A program made the position numbers and the translations under genes. From contig NZ_CP046919.1 of the NCBI RefSeq assembly GCF_011387195.1, positions 248,001 to 312,000 of the forward strand: a stretch of 64,000 nucleotides of DNA. Direction: 5' to 3'. Shown here one piece after another: positions 35,341 through 45,093 of the stretch. Source of the stretch: Streptococcus ruminicola. GTDB taxonomy: Bacteria > Bacillota > Bacilli > Lactobacillales > Streptococcaceae. The stretch's first letter is position 1; every line of letters starts with the position of its first letter. Below the pieces are notes generated by a model. That model had not been told where the DNA came from and did not search any database. It worked only from the letters and a program-made list of their open reading frames with translations.

Positions 35341-36575
35341 TGTCTCTTGAGATTATCAATAAAAAAGTTTTTGAGACTTTTTGCAATACCGTCAACTACA
35401 AATCTTTCATGCAATCTGTCGAAATGGCAGATTTGCTTGAAAAACGTGGCTACCAAGTCACTTTTCTTGGGTTAAAAGAAGCTGATGAACTCCAAGTTGC
35501 TGGTGTCCTTTACACTATACCAGTAGCTGGCGGACTTCATATGGAAATCAATTCTGGTCCTGCTTCTCGTGATCAGTCTTACCTAAAAGACTTTTACCAA
35601 GGCCTTCAAAGCTACGCCAAAGAAAATGGTGCCATCGAATTATTGGTTAAACCATTTGATACCTATCAACACTTTGACACCAACGGTGAACCAACTGATG
35701 ATGAAAGAACCAACTTGATTGAAGATTTCACATCACTAGGCTATCAACACGACGGGCTTTTGACTGGTTACCCTGGAGGAGAACCTGATTGGCATTACGT
35801 CAAAGATTTGACTGATTTGGATGAAAAATCCTTACTAAAATCATTTAGCAAAAAAGGTCGTCCACTTGTTAAGAAAGCTAAAACATTTGGAATTACTCTT
35901 CGAAAACTTGATCGTAGCGAACTTCCACTCTTCAAAGAAATCACTTCTGCAACATCTAACCGAAGAGACTATGTCGATAAGTCACTAGACTACTATCAAG
36001 ATTTCTATGATTGCTTTGGAGATGCTTGTGAATTTATGGTAGCAAGCCTTAATTTCCAAGATTACCTCAAACATCTCGAAAGCGACCAAGCTAAACTCGA
36101 AAAACGAATCGAGAAACTTCGCACAGCTATTGAAAATAATAATGCTTCTGAAAAGAAACAAAATCAGTTGCGTGAATTATCAAGCCAATCAGCAACCTTT
36201 GATACACGTATTGCAGAAGCCAAAACATTCATTGAAAAATATGGCTCACAAAACGTTATCTTAGCGGGTAGCCTCTTCGTTTATACCAAACAAGAAGCTG
36301 TCTACCTCTTCTCTGGTTCTTACCCTGAGTTCAATAAATTCTACGCACCAGCTCTTCTTCAAGAACACGTCATGCTAGAGGCGATTAAGCGCGGTATTAC
36401 AACCTACAATCTTCTAGGTATCACAGGAGAATTTGATGGATCTGACGGCGTTCTACGCTTTAAACAGAACTATAACGGCTACATTACCCGTAAAATGGGG
36501 ACTTTCCGCTATTACCCTCATCCACTCAAATACAAACTTATTCATAATCTCAAAAAATTACTTAGACGTTATTAA
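35340..36575 (+). CDS. murN: Fem-family aminoacyltransferase, MurN-like
   Basis: A 411-residue second FemABX ligase, expected to add the second alanine of the cross-bridge. The first lobe contains SFMQSVEMADLLEKRGYQVTFLG and a KKGRPLVKKAKTFGITLRKL basic segment. The coiled-coil arm is DYLKHLESDQAKLEKRIEKLRTAIENNNASEKKQNQL, and the end is the typical GVLRFKQNYNGYITRKMGTFRYYP. The ATG overlaps the murM stop (TAATG), so the pair is translationally coupled. Which gene is M and which is N is by order and similarity; the amino acids added are inferred. Confidence 0.85.
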   Translation: MSLEIINKKVFETFCNTVNYKSFMQSVEMADLLEKRGYQVTFLGLKEADELQVAGVLYTIPVAGGLHMEINSGPASRDQSYLKDFYQGLQSYAKENGAIELLVKPFDTYQHFDTNGEPTDDERTNLIEDFTSLGYQHDGLLTGYPGGEPDWHYVKDLTDLDEKSLLKSFSKKGRPLVKKAKTFGITLRKLDRSELPLFKEITSATSNRRDYVDKSLDYYQDFYDCFGDACEFMVASLNFQDYLKHLESDQAKLEKRIEKLRTAIENNNASEKKQNQLRELSSQSATFDTRIAEAKTFIEKYGSQNVILAGSLFVYTKQEAVYLFSGSYPEFNKFYAPALLQEHVMLEAIKRGITTYNLLGITGEFDGSDGVLRFKQNYNGYITRKMGTFRYYPHPLKYKLIHNLKKLLRRY

Positions 36576-36612
36576 TTAAAAAGCTTTGGAAATTTATTCC
36601 AAAGCTTTTTTT
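36576..36612 (+). terminator. terminator after murN
   Basis: AAAAAGCTTTGGAA / TTCCAAAGCTTTTTTT perfect stem. Confidence 0.9.
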
Positions 36613-36616
36613 CATG

Positions 36617-36650
36617 CAAAAAAAAACTACTTGCCAAAAGCAAGTAGCCT
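36617..36650 (-). terminator. terminator of tpiA
   Basis: CTACTTGC / GCAAGTAG stem with a CAAAA loop. The minus strand continues into a long T-run. Confidence 0.85.
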
Positions 36651-36671
36651 TATAACTTCAATGATTCTTGA

Positions 36672-37430
36672 TTATTTTACAAAGTCAAGAAGAGCAAGGA
36701 AGCTTTCTGGTTGAAGTGATGCACCACCAACAAGGGCACCATCAACGTCTGGGCAAGCCATGTAAGCTGCAACGTTTTCAGGTTTAACTGAACCACCGTA
36801 TTGAACGCGAACTTTGTCAGCTACTGCTTGACCGAAGTCTGCTGCAACTGTGTCACGAACAACTTTACACATTTTTTGTGCGTCGTCTTGGCTAGCTGAT
36901 TTACCAGTACCGATAGCCCAGATTGGTTCGTATGCAATAACAAGTGAAGAAACTTGTTCTTCTGACAATCCAGCAAGAGCAGCTGAAACTTGTCCACCTA
37001 CGAATTCAGCAGCTTTACCAGCTTCGTAAGTTTCAAGAGTTTCACCACAGCAGATGATTGGAAGCATACCGTTAGCGAAGATTGCTTTAGCTTTTTTGTT
37101 GATATCTTCGTCAGTTTCGTGGAAGTATTCACGACGTTCTGAGTGACCGATTACAACGTAGTCAGTTCCCATTTCAGACAATACTTTAGGGCTGTTTTCA
37201 CCAGTGAAAGCACCAGCGTTTTCAAAGTAGCAGTTTTCAGCAGCAACTTTAAGGTTTGAACCTTTAGCTGCAGCAAGAACTGTTGAAAGGTCAAGTGCAG
37301 GAGCTGCAATACCAGCTTCAACAAGTTCTGATGAAGGCAATTTAGAAGCTACTGCTTCAACGAATGCTTTAGCTTCTTCTGGATTTTTGTTCATTTTCCA
37401 GTTACCAGCGATAAATGGTTTACGTGACAT
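36672..37430 (-). CDS. tpiA: triosephosphate isomerase
   Basis: A 252-residue TIM barrel interconverting glyceraldehyde-3-phosphate and dihydroxyacetone phosphate in glycolysis. It has the catalytic Lys in [10 protein letters not shown], the His in [11 protein letters not shown] (about 95), the Glu in [16 protein letters not shown] (about 167) and the phosphate-binding GGASL near the C-terminus. Full length, ATG start with GAGGT upstream, strongly biased codons as expected for an abundant protein. It stands alone with its own terminator. Confidence 0.98.
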   Translation of the reverse strand: MSRKPFIAGNWKMNKNPEEAKAFVEAVASKLPSSELVEAGIAAPALDLSTVLAAAKGSNLKVAAENCYFENAGAFTGENSPKVLSEMGTDYVVIGHSERREYFHETDEDINKKAKAIFANGMLPIICCGETLETYEAGKAAEFVGGQVSAALAGLSEEQVSSLVIAYEPIWAIGTGKSASQDDAQKMCKVVRDTVAADFGQAVADKVRVQYGGSVKPENVAAYMACPDVDGALVGGASLQPESFLALLDFVK

Positions 37431-37533
37431 TTCACATACCTCTTCTATTTTTATTTACCCCCTTATTTTATCATATTTTCAGCATCTTTTAAAGGTTAGA
37501 GGGAATTTTTAGGCACAAACATCGAATAAAATC

Positions 37534-37566
37534 ATAAAAAAAGAGCCCCTTACGGGGCCCTTTTTC
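37534..37566 (-). terminator. terminator of tuf
   Basis: GGGCCCC / GGGGCTC stem (minus strand) with a GTAA loop, followed by TTTTTTT. Confidence 0.9.
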
Positions 37567-37621
37567 ACAATTACTATCTGACTAATAATTGTTATCTGGG
37601 AACTTAATTAATTAACTAAAA

Positions 37622-38818
37622 TTAAGCTTCGATTTCTGAAACGATACCTGAACCAACAGTACGTCCACCTTCACGGATTGAGAATGTAGTACCTTGTTCA
37701 ACGGCGATTGGGTGAATCAATTCAACGTCGATAGTAACGTTATCACCAGGCATTACCATTTCAGTACCTGCTGGAAGTTCGATTGAACCTGTAACGTCAG
37801 TTGTACGGAAGTAGAATTGAGGACGGTAGTTGTTGAAGAATGGAGTGTGACGTCCACCTTCTTCTTTAGTAAGGATGTAAACTTCACCTTTGAATTTAGT
37901 GTGTGGGTGGATTGAACCTGGTTTAGCAAGAACTTGACCACGTTCGATTTCATCACGTTGGATACCACGAAGAAGAACACCAACGTTATCCCCTGCGATA
38001 CCTTCATCAAGTTGTTTACGGAACATTTCAACACCAGTAACAACAGCTTTTTGGATGTCGTCACGGATACCAACGATTTCAACTTCGTCGTTGACTTTAA
38101 CAGTACCACGGTCGATACGTCCTGATGCTACAGTACCACGACCAGTGATTGAGAATACGTCTTCGACTGGAAGAAGCAATGGTTTGTCAGTATCACGTTT
38201 TGGTTCTGGAATGTATTCATCTACAGTGTTCATCAATTCCATGATGATGTCTTCGTAGTGAGTGTCACCTTCAAGGGCTTTAAGAGCTGAACCTTGGATT
38301 ACAGGGATTTCATCACCTGGGAAATCGTATTCTGAAAGAAGGTCACGGATTTCCATTTCAACCAATTCAAGCAATTCTTCGTCATCAACAAGGTCAACTT
38401 TGTTCATGAAGACGATAAGGTGTTTAACACCAACTTGACGTGAAAGAAGGATGTGTTCACGTGTTTGTGGCATTGGACCATCTGTAGAAGCTACTACAAG
38501 GATAGCACCATCCATTTGGGCAGCACCAGTGATCATGTTTTTAACGTAGTCTGCGTGTCCTGGAGCGTCGATGTGAGCATAGTGACGTTTTTCAGTTTCG
38601 TACTCAACGTGTGCAGTGTTGATTGTGATACCGCGTTCGCGTTCTTCAGGAGCAGCATCGATTGAAGCGTAGTCTTTTGGTGTGTTAACTGCGCTTGGAA
38701 GACGACGAGCAAGAACTGTTGTAATTGCAGCTGTCAAAGTAGTTTTACCATGGTCAACGTGTCCAATTGTACCAATGTTAACGTGTGGTTTACTACGATC
38801 GTATTTTTCTTTTGCCAT
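37622..38818 (-). CDS. tuf: elongation factor Tu
   Basis: A 398-residue translational GTPase delivering aminoacyl-tRNA to the ribosome. It carries G1 [11 protein letters not shown]2 in [16 protein letters not shown]3 DAPGHADY, G4 NKVD and G5 SALKAL in domain 1, then beta-barrel domains 2 and 3 ending in [14 protein letters not shown]. The start [16 protein letters not shown] at 38818 is the conserved one; a longer frame adds six residues with no support. GGAGG lies about 12 bases upstream. Codon use is highly optimised. It is monocistronic here, apart from tsf and the str operon. Confidence 0.98.
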   Translation of the reverse strand: MAKEKYDRSKPHVNIGTIGHVDHGKTTLTAAITTVLARRLPSAVNTPKDYASIDAAPEERERGITINTAHVEYETEKRHYAHIDAPGHADYVKNMITGAAQMDGAILVVASTDGPMPQTREHILLSRQVGVKHLIVFMNKVDLVDDEELLELVEMEIRDLLSEYDFPGDEIPVIQGSALKALEGDTHYEDIIMELMNTVDEYIPEPKRDTDKPLLLPVEDVFSITGRGTVASGRIDRGTVKVNDEVEIVGIRDDIQKAVVTGVEMFRKQLDEGIAGDNVGVLLRGIQRDEIERGQVLAKPGSIHPHTKFKGEVYILTKEEGGRHTPFFNNYRPQFYFRTTDVTGSIELPAGTEMVMPGDNVTIDVELIHPIAVEQGTTFSIREGGRTVGSGIVSEIEA

Positions 38819-38893
38819 TTGGGTAAAAGCCTCCAATAAAATATATTTTATAGATAGACAGTAGGCAATACAGTCTAACTTTACCTTACTATT

Positions 38894-38921
38894 TTAACAA
38901 ATTATGCAAGAATTGCAAGTA
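38894..38921 (-). promoter_or_regulatory. probable tuf promoter
   Basis: On the minus strand TTGCAA, a 16-base spacer and TAAAAT, about 75 bases before the tuf start. Coordinates are approximate. Confidence 0.5.
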
Positions 38922-38946
38922 TTTTACTGCTTAATTTAAGATTTCT

Positions 38947-39921
38947 TCATTTCGTAAGGGTGTGATATGGCTGAATCATGACACTTTGACCAATATTCGA
39001 AGCGTAAATCCAATCTTTATTTTCAAGTTGTGCAAAGCTTTCAGCACGCCCTGTTATAATAACACCAGAAAATTTTGCACTACTAAAATCCTTGTTGTTA
39101 CTTAAATAATCTTCGACCTCTTCTTTTGAATCTATTTTTACTGTCTCACCATTTTGATATGTTGTTTCTCCCTTGTCATTTATATAACCTTTATTAAGAG
39201 CAGTTTTTAAATTTGAACTAAATTGTAAAAAATCTTTTTCAGTCAATTTTCCATCGTCATAACTTTTTAAACCATATTGTGTATCAGGTGTTAGAGTCGC
39301 AGTATCACTTTTACCACTACTTCCAATCCAATACCAATTAATCAATAAGTTATCTGGAATCTTCTTTTGAATTTCTTGATAAGTATAACCTCTATCAAAA
39401 GTAACCGCTACCTCAACAGCTTGCTTGTTCATTTCTTTAATTATACTAATATCTTTAGTTACTTGAAATGTATCTTCATTACTATAATCATGATTAATAT
39501 TGAAAAACATTGGGTTTTTGTAATGATTAATATGGGTATAAGAAGCAGTTTTATTACCAGTCTGCCAAACAGCACTATCCTCTAAATCAGCGATACGCAA
39601 TGAGTAATTTGCATTCATGCTTTCATATGGTACCTCAATGCCATCAATAGTTTTAAAACGATCTGAATGAAACTGTCCAGAATAATTTGATGTCGGTGTA
39701 AAATACCAATTAGTATAAGAAATATTTGGATAAGCAATTTCTGACATCAATAAATAGTGCTCTTTTACCTTATTACCATTATGGCTAGTCACCTCTGTCA
39801 TAATTTTCATAATTAGTCCTAAACTGAATAAGGCTACTATAGAACTAATAAAAATTGTTTTTACTCTATTTCGACGTTTACTTTTTCGAGCAATTTTTTC
39901 AAAATCACTTAAATTCTTCAT
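38947..39921 (-). CDS. probable anti-sigma factor (sigma regulator N/C-domain type)
   Basis: A 324-residue bitopic protein. A basic cytoplasmic N-terminus (KNLSDFEKIARKSKRRNRVKT) is followed by one membrane helix (IFISSIVALFSLGLIMKIMTEV, about 23-44) and a large outer domain (SYTNWYFTPTSNYSGQFHSDR...; VEVAVTFDRGYTYQEIQKKIPDNLLINWYWIG). This matches the Firmicute sigma-factor-regulator architecture. It overlaps the sigma gene by 17 bases and is co-transcribed with it. The cytoplasmic end would bind the sigma factor and the outer domain would sense an envelope signal. The signal and any proteolytic step are unknown. Confidence 0.75.
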   Translation of the reverse strand: MKNLSDFEKIARKSKRRNRVKTIFISSIVALFSLGLIMKIMTEVTSHNGNKVKEHYLLMSEIAYPNISYTNWYFTPTSNYSGQFHSDRFKTIDGIEVPYESMNANYSLRIADLEDSAVWQTGNKTASYTHINHYKNPMFFNINHDYSNEDTFQVTKDISIIKEMNKQAVEVAVTFDRGYTYQEIQKKIPDNLLINWYWIGSSGKSDTATLTPDTQYGLKSYDDGKLTEKDFLQFSSNLKTALNKGYINDKGETTYQNGETVKIDSKEEVEDYLSNNKDFSSAKFSGVIITGRAESFAQLENKDWIYASNIGQSVMIQPYHTLTK

Positions 39922-40414
39922 AAGTGTATCCCTCTTTTTCCAATATTTTCTTCAATTTTTGACGACCTCTCATCAAATCAATTTTCACTTTACTAATAGA
40001 AACTCCTATCACCTGACTAATTTCTTTTACAGAAAAGTTCTGAAAATAAAATAAATCAATTGTTATGCGATACTTTTCTTCTAGTAATAAAATAGCTTGA
40101 TAGAGTGGCTCATAATCCGGTGAATCAAATACAATAAGATTCTCTTCTTTAAAAAATTCTTTCTGTAGGATTTCCCAATACTTTTTATCACGTCGATAGC
40201 GGTCAATATAAAGCCTAACCGCTACACGGTACATCCATGCCCTCATTTTCTCGAAAGGAAGTATAATCTCACTTTCTAGCATCTTTACAAGAACATCTTG
40301 AGTAATATCGTGTGCACTTTCAGCACTGGCACCAGATTTTTGTAAATAATACGCAATTTCTTGTGCAAATTTCAATAATTCAACTTCATAACCATCCAGT
40401 TTAATCCTATTCAC
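39905..40414 (-). CDS. ECF-type sigma-70 factor
   Basis: A 169-residue ECF sigma factor. Region 2 (about residues 14-75) has AHDITQDVLVKMLESEIILPFEKMRAWMYRVAVRLYIDRYRRDKKYW, and region 4 (about 105-155) has ILLLEEKYRITIDLFYFQNFSVKEISQVIGVSISKVKIDLMRGRQKLKKIL. The start is GTG at 40414 because GGGAAAGGAAG lies directly upstream and this gives the normal family length; a TTG-started frame is 16 residues longer. The promoter upstream has the ECF TGTAAC...CGTT pattern, so autoregulation is likely. ECF sigmas are uncommon in streptococci; this one is not ComX. Confidence 0.85.
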   Translation of the reverse strand: MNRIKLDGYEVELLKFAQEIAYYLQKSGASAESAHDITQDVLVKMLESEIILPFEKMRAWMYRVAVRLYIDRYRRDKKYWEILQKEFFKEENLIVFDSPDYEPLYQAILLLEEKYRITIDLFYFQNFSVKEISQVIGVSISKVKIDLMRGRQKLKKILEKEGYTYEEFK

Positions 40415-40494
40415 CTTCCTTTCCCTTCGAATCTCATTTTTGATATAACGCTTGAAAATCAAAATACCTAGCTAAATTTTTTCTTTTCACTATT

Positions 40495-40522
40495 ATAACG
40501 TTAAAAAAATGGTTTGGTTACA
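40495..40522 (-). promoter_or_regulatory. ECF-type autoregulatory promoter
   Basis: On the minus strand TGTAAC (40522-40517), 16-base spacer, CGTTAT (40500-40495): the AAC/CGT signature of ECF promoters. A TATAAT (40497-40492) overlaps the -10, so a housekeeping promoter may share the site. Confidence 0.65.
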
Positions 40523-40526
40523 AAAA

Positions 40527-40552
40527 AATCTCCTAATTTCTTAGGAGATTTC
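40527..40552 (-). terminator. terminator of ftsW
   Basis: AATCTCCTAA / TTAGGAGATT perfect stem. The minus strand runs into TTTTTTT, which touches the -35 of the ECF promoter. Confidence 0.88.
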
Positions 40553-40557
40553 TATTA

Positions 40558-41844
40558 TTAATAAAAACTATCTAAATCAATAACGTTATCTTCTTCTTGA
40601 ATTTGGGTAAGTCGTTGCTTGGCTTGTAATTCTGCTTCTGCTTCGCGGTAAATTTCTTCACGTTTTTCATTAGCATCGATATTTAAAACAAAACCAATTG
40701 CTACTGACAAGACCAAAACACTATTTCCTCCCTGTGATAGGAACGGGAAAGTAACCCCTGTAGATGGAATCAATCCTGAAATACCACCAATATTAACGAA
40801 GGTTTGCATTAGAATCATTCCTCCAGTCCCAAGAGCAATCATTGAGTTAAATGGATTCTTAGCCTTGATTCCGACATGCATGATGCGCAAGATTAGGAAA
40901 AATAGCAGAGCTAGGATGAGGCTTGCTCCAATCATACCAAGTTCTTCCATCACAACTGGGAAAACAAAGTCTGTAGTTGCTTCTGGAAGATAGCCACCTT
41001 TTTCAATGGAATTTCCAAGACCACGTCCAAACCAGCCACCATTACTCATCGCATAGTATGAATGCGCCAATTGGTGTCCTGAGTCAGACAAATCTTTAAA
41101 TGGGTTATAAAAAGCGCTGAAGCGCTTAGCAACATAACCAAAGACTGGAACTTTACCCATCTTATCAACCCCGACAATAGCAATTATCCCAAGAAAGACT
41201 GTTGAGAAAGCTGTAATAGTAGCCAGAATGGCTGAAAACCAGCGATAGCCAACACCACTGACAGAATACATAATCAAACCAGTCAAAACGACAATAGCTG
41301 CATTTCCAAGGTCAGGCTGCGCTGCAACCAAAAGAACCATAACTAATGAATACACGCGCCAGTCTTTCAAATCACTAAGCTTGGTTGGCCACCATTTACG
41401 CTTAGTCAAAGCCTGATAGTCATATGTCGAAATCAATTCTTGACGTCTTGCAAAAGTAAAGGCTAAGAACCAAACAATGATGATTTTCAAATACTCAGCA
41501 GGTTGGAAACTAATAGGACCAATGACAATCCAACCATGGGCACCATTGACGGTCTTAGTGAAGAAACGTGCAATCAACAAGAGTACTACTTCTACCATCA
41601 TGGTCATTGTCAAAACACGAGAGTTTTTTAAAAAGTTTAATTTCAACTTATATATAAAACCAATTGCAAACAGACTAATTATCCAAAAAACACCTTGGTT
41701 CAGCACTGACGCAAATGGGTTCACTCCATACTGAACCAGCGTCGCACTAGTGGTTGAGTAAACAACAATCAGTCCAATTACTGAAAGGATTAAATAAGGC
41801 ACTAGGATGGAATAATTTAGGAGATGCCTTTTATCAATTTTCAT
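40558..41844 (-). CDS. ftsW: septal glycan polymerase FtsW
   Basis: A 428-residue SEDS-family membrane glycosyltransferase with about ten helices. It carries AAQPDLGNAAIVVLTGLIMY (catalytic Asp loop), the large extracellular loop WFGRGLGNSIEKGGYLPEATTDFVFPVVMEELG and the late GLIPSTGVTFPFLSQGGNSVL. It polymerises lipid II at the septum with a class b PBP. The start MKIDKRHLLNY at 41844 is preferred because AGGTGA lies 5 bases upstream; a longer frame adds 13 residues. The adjacency to ppc, as in other streptococci, supports FtsW rather than RodA. Confidence 0.92.
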   Translation of the reverse strand: MKIDKRHLLNYSILVPYLILSVIGLIVVYSTTSATLVQYGVNPFASVLNQGVFWIISLFAIGFIYKLKLNFLKNSRVLTMTMMVEVVLLLIARFFTKTVNGAHGWIVIGPISFQPAEYLKIIIVWFLAFTFARRQELISTYDYQALTKRKWWPTKLSDLKDWRVYSLVMVLLVAAQPDLGNAAIVVLTGLIMYSVSGVGYRWFSAILATITAFSTVFLGIIAIVGVDKMGKVPVFGYVAKRFSAFYNPFKDLSDSGHQLAHSYYAMSNGGWFGRGLGNSIEKGGYLPEATTDFVFPVVMEELGMIGASLILALLFFLILRIMHVGIKAKNPFNSMIALGTGGMILMQTFVNIGGISGLIPSTGVTFPFLSQGGNSVLVLSVAIGFVLNIDANEKREEIYREAEAELQAKQRLTQIQEEDNVIDLDSFY

Positions 41845-41958
41845 AGAGTCACCTATAATATCTTCGAATTTATCATATAACATTATATCATCTTTCTGGG
41901 CTAAAAAAAAGTCAAAGTCTGAGAACTTAATCCCAGACCTTGACCTTGGTTAAACATA

Positions 41959-44781
41959 TCAGCCAGAATTACGTAATCCTGTGGCAATACCGTTAATTGT
42001 AGTATGAATGAGTTTTTCGTAATCTTCGTCCAACTCATCATGGCGCAAACGTTTAATTAATTCAATTTGAATGTAGTTCAAAACGTTGAAGTATGGAATA
42101 CGGTAATCCAAACTTGCGCGAAGTGATGGATTTTCTTCCAACAAGTCATCGTGTTTTTCAATTGCCAAGATAACATCTTTTGTTAATTGCCATTCGTCAA
42201 GAATAACATTGAAGACATTACGAACTTCTTCACTTTCTGCCAATTTAGAATATTGGAAAGCAATATTCATATTTGATTTAGACAATACCATGTCAACATT
42301 TGAAAGAAGTGAATGGAAGAATGGCCATTTTTCATACATGTGTTGAAGTTTTTCAAGGTTACCTTCTTCAGCATCGATGAAGTGTTTGAAGGCTGAACCA
42401 ACACCGTACCAACCTGGGAACATGATACGACTTTGTGACCATGAGAATACCCAAGGAATTGCACGAAGACCAGAGATTTCTGTGATTGTCTTACGAGCAG
42501 CTGGACGTGAACCAATGTTCAAGCTTGATACTTCTTTAATTGGAGTAGCTTCGAAGAAGTAATCGTAGAAATGTGGATTGCCAAATACCAAATCACGGTA
42601 AACGCCATTTGAATATGTCACAATGCCATCCATTGTTTCACGGAAAGTATCGATTTCATCTGGATTTGTAATCATACGAGTAACGATACGGTCAACTGTC
42701 GCTGAAAGCAACATTTCAAGGTTGTAGTAAGCAACGTCTTTATTGCCGTATTTGTTTTCGATGATTTCACCTTGTTCTGTCAAACGAATGCGGTCTTTAA
42801 TAGAACCAAATGGTTGTGATGTGATTGCTTCATATGATGGACCACCACCACGACCGACAGTACCACCACGACCATGGATAAATGTCACTTTAATACCACG
42901 TTCTGAACCGATGCGAGTCAATTCATTTTGAGCTTTGTAAAGTGTCCATACAGATGATAAGTAACCACCATCTTTGTTACTATCTGAGTAACCAAGCATG
43001 ATTTCTTGGTAACCTTTATTAGCAGTAACCCAACGACGAACGATATCATAATCAAGGAATTCTTCCATGATACCACGTGAGTTTTCAAGGTCTTCGATAG
43101 TTTCAAAAAGTGGTACGATTTGAACACGCGCTTTTTGGTTATCAAGAAGTCCAACTTCTTTAAGCATGATAGCCAATTCAAACATATCAGAAACACTTTC
43201 AGTGTGTGAAATAATGTGTTGTTTGATAACTTCATCACCTAATTTATCTTTAAGGTAACGAGCTGTTTGGAAGATAGCCAATTCTTTTTGAAGTTGTTCT
43301 GATTTTTCAGCATTTGTTGATGACAATGTACGTGGGTCTTCTTGCAATTCTTTAAGAAGGACTTTAACTTTTTCTTCTTCAGAAAGAGCGCTGTAGTCGT
43401 CAACGATATTTGCTGATTTCAACAATTCTGCGACACAAGCTTCATTGACGCTTGAATCTTGACGCATATCGATTGTTGCAAGGTAGAAGCCAAAGACATC
43501 AACAGCTTGAAGCAACTCGCTAAAGTCACCTGTCAAGAGAGCATCATCTCCATTATCAAGCAATGATTGTTTGATAATAAGCAAGTCGTCTTTAAATTCT
43601 TTAGCTGTTTTATAACTTGGAATTTCATCTTGAAGTTCTGATGAAACTTTATTAACTTTGTTTTGCAAATATTTAGCAATAACACTTGCGTTGTTAGTGC
43701 TTGCGTAAACGTCTGAACCAAGTTTACTATTTTCAAGTGCACGACGTGAAATAGTTGGACCAGCTTTCAATTCAATCAATGTTTGAATCAATTTTGATTG
43801 GATGTAGTTGAAAGCTTTACGGTATGGTTCGTTTTCTCGATAAATTGATTTATCGCTTGATAATTCTGCCAAACGTTCAACTTCAGGGCTGATTTTAGTC
43901 AACGTTGTTGAAAGTGAGAATGTGCGGTAAAGACCTGTCAATTTTTCAATGTAGTAATTGATGATAACTTCACTTTGAACGGTAGCTGACAAACGAAGAG
44001 TTTCAGCAGTTACGTATGGGTTACCATCACGGTCACCACCAATCCACATACCCATTGTGATAGGTTTTGGATTTGTTAGGTCGATACCTTTTTCAGCAGC
44101 CAAACGTTTGTACTCTGACGTCAACTTAGTAATCGCTTGAATTAAGGATCCATTGTAATATTCCATTACATTGGTAATTTCATTTTTTACCTTAAGTTTT
44201 TTCTCACGAATGATGTCCGTTTGCATGATGATTTCAATGTAACGGCGTAAGTCAGTGTACCATTTATCGCGATTAACTACTCCTGCTTTCACATCACGAT
44301 ATTTACGCAAAAGGTCGTGAATATGGTTTGTTAATTCAAGAACCGTTTTACGTTGAACTTGTGTTGGGTGAGCAGTCAAGACAGGTACAACATTTACGTT
44401 TTCAAGGATTTCTTTAGAGTTTTCGCTTTCTGAAACCATGTCAACAGTCATAGAGAGTTTGCCAAGATAATCCTGATTTGTATTATTTTGGTAGTTGATT
44501 TCATAAGCAAAGTCAACGTCTTCAGAAATGTTGATTAACAGTGGCAAAATTGAAAAATAACGAGACACAACAACCATCTCTTCGTTGGTTAACTGAGCTA
44601 CTAGTTCTTCAAGTTTGCCGTATTCATCACTTGCTGACAATTCAACAATGTTTTGAATTTTAGCGAATACCTCATCACCAACCATTTGATGGGTTGTTTC
44701 ATCGAGTAAGCTTTTAAGTACTTTGACTTCCTCGGTAATGATCGACTGGGTATCATTGTTCTCCAGTTTTTGGATTGTCAC
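41959..44781 (-). CDS. ppc: phosphoenolpyruvate carboxylase
   Basis: A 940-residue enzyme making oxaloacetate from PEP and bicarbonate, the anaplerotic source of aspartate. It shows the active-site His segment [20 protein letters not shown] (about 133-152), [20 protein letters not shown], the glycine loop [22 protein letters not shown] (about 605-626) and the C-terminal [34 protein letters not shown] place the start at the second GTG (44781), where GGAG is 8 bases upstream. A GTG three codons earlier is too close to the site. Confidence 0.95.
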   Translation of the reverse strand: MTIQKLENNDTQSIITEEVKVLKSLLDETTHQMVGDEVFAKIQNIVELSASDEYGKLEELVAQLTNEEMVVVSRYFSILPLLINISEDVDFAYEINYQNNTNQDYLGKLSMTVDMVSESENSKEILENVNVVPVLTAHPTQVQRKTVLELTNHIHDLLRKYRDVKAGVVNRDKWYTDLRRYIEIIMQTDIIREKKLKVKNEITNVMEYYNGSLIQAITKLTSEYKRLAAEKGIDLTNPKPITMGMWIGGDRDGNPYVTAETLRLSATVQSEVIINYYIEKLTGLYRTFSLSTTLTKISPEVERLAELSSDKSIYRENEPYRKAFNYIQSKLIQTLIELKAGPTISRRALENSKLGSDVYASTNNASVIAKYLQNKVNKVSSELQDEIPSYKTAKEFKDDLLIIKQSLLDNGDDALLTGDFSELLQAVDVFGFYLATIDMRQDSSVNEACVAELLKSANIVDDYSALSEEEKVKVLLKELQEDPRTLSSTNAEKSEQLQKELAIFQTARYLKDKLGDEVIKQHIISHTESVSDMFELAIMLKEVGLLDNQKARVQIVPLFETIEDLENSRGIMEEFLDYDIVRRWVTANKGYQEIMLGYSDSNKDGGYLSSVWTLYKAQNELTRIGSERGIKVTFIHGRGGTVGRGGGPSYEAITSQPFGSIKDRIRLTEQGEIIENKYGNKDVAYYNLEMLLSATVDRIVTRMITNPDEIDTFRETMDGIVTYSNGVYRDLVFGNPHFYDYFFEATPIKEVSSLNIGSRPAARKTITEISGLRAIPWVFSWSQSRIMFPGWYGVGSAFKHFIDAEEGNLEKLQHMYEKWPFFHSLLSNVDMVLSKSNMNIAFQYSKLAESEEVRNVFNVILDEWQLTKDVILAIEKHDDLLEENPSLRASLDYRIPYFNVLNYIQIELIKRLRHDELDEDYEKLIHTTINGIATGLRNSG

Positions 44782-45093
44782 ACTCTTCACTCCTTTTTTG
44801 TTCGGATTTTAATCCTTTATTACAAGCGTACTACTTAATCATACCACTTTTTACGGAAAATGTAACCCAATTTCTATAAATTGCACATTATTTTATATAA
44901 TTTTCTGACTTTTTTAAAGAAACTTGTTAGCAAGAATTCCTGACAAAGCTTGTTAGATAAGCAATGTCACCGCTTTACCAAAAAACAAGCTTGGCTTAAA
45001 AAATTTTTTTAGAAAAATAGTGGCTCTCTTTTCAGTTAACCACTTTTTTCTGATATACTGTTCCATAATAATGTTATAAGAAGAGGTACAACC
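44782..45093. other. AT-rich intergenic region between ppc and pepF
   Basis: 312 bases without a gene between divergent ppc and pepF. A short direct repeat CTTGTTAG occurs at about 44926 and 44949. A likely pepF promoter has TGATATACT (extended -10) near 45052-45060. Nothing else stands out. Confidence 0.5.

Noticed and set aside
39367..40462. ECF sigma factor as the competence sigma ComX
   Set aside because: It pairs with an overlapping bitopic anti-sigma gene and has a full ECF region 2/4 layout; ComX genes are stand-alone.
44926..44960. CTTGTTAG direct repeat upstream of pepF as an operator
   Set aside because: Only 8 bases repeated, no symmetry, and it lies about 100 bases from the likely promoter; chance is adequate in AT-rich DNA.
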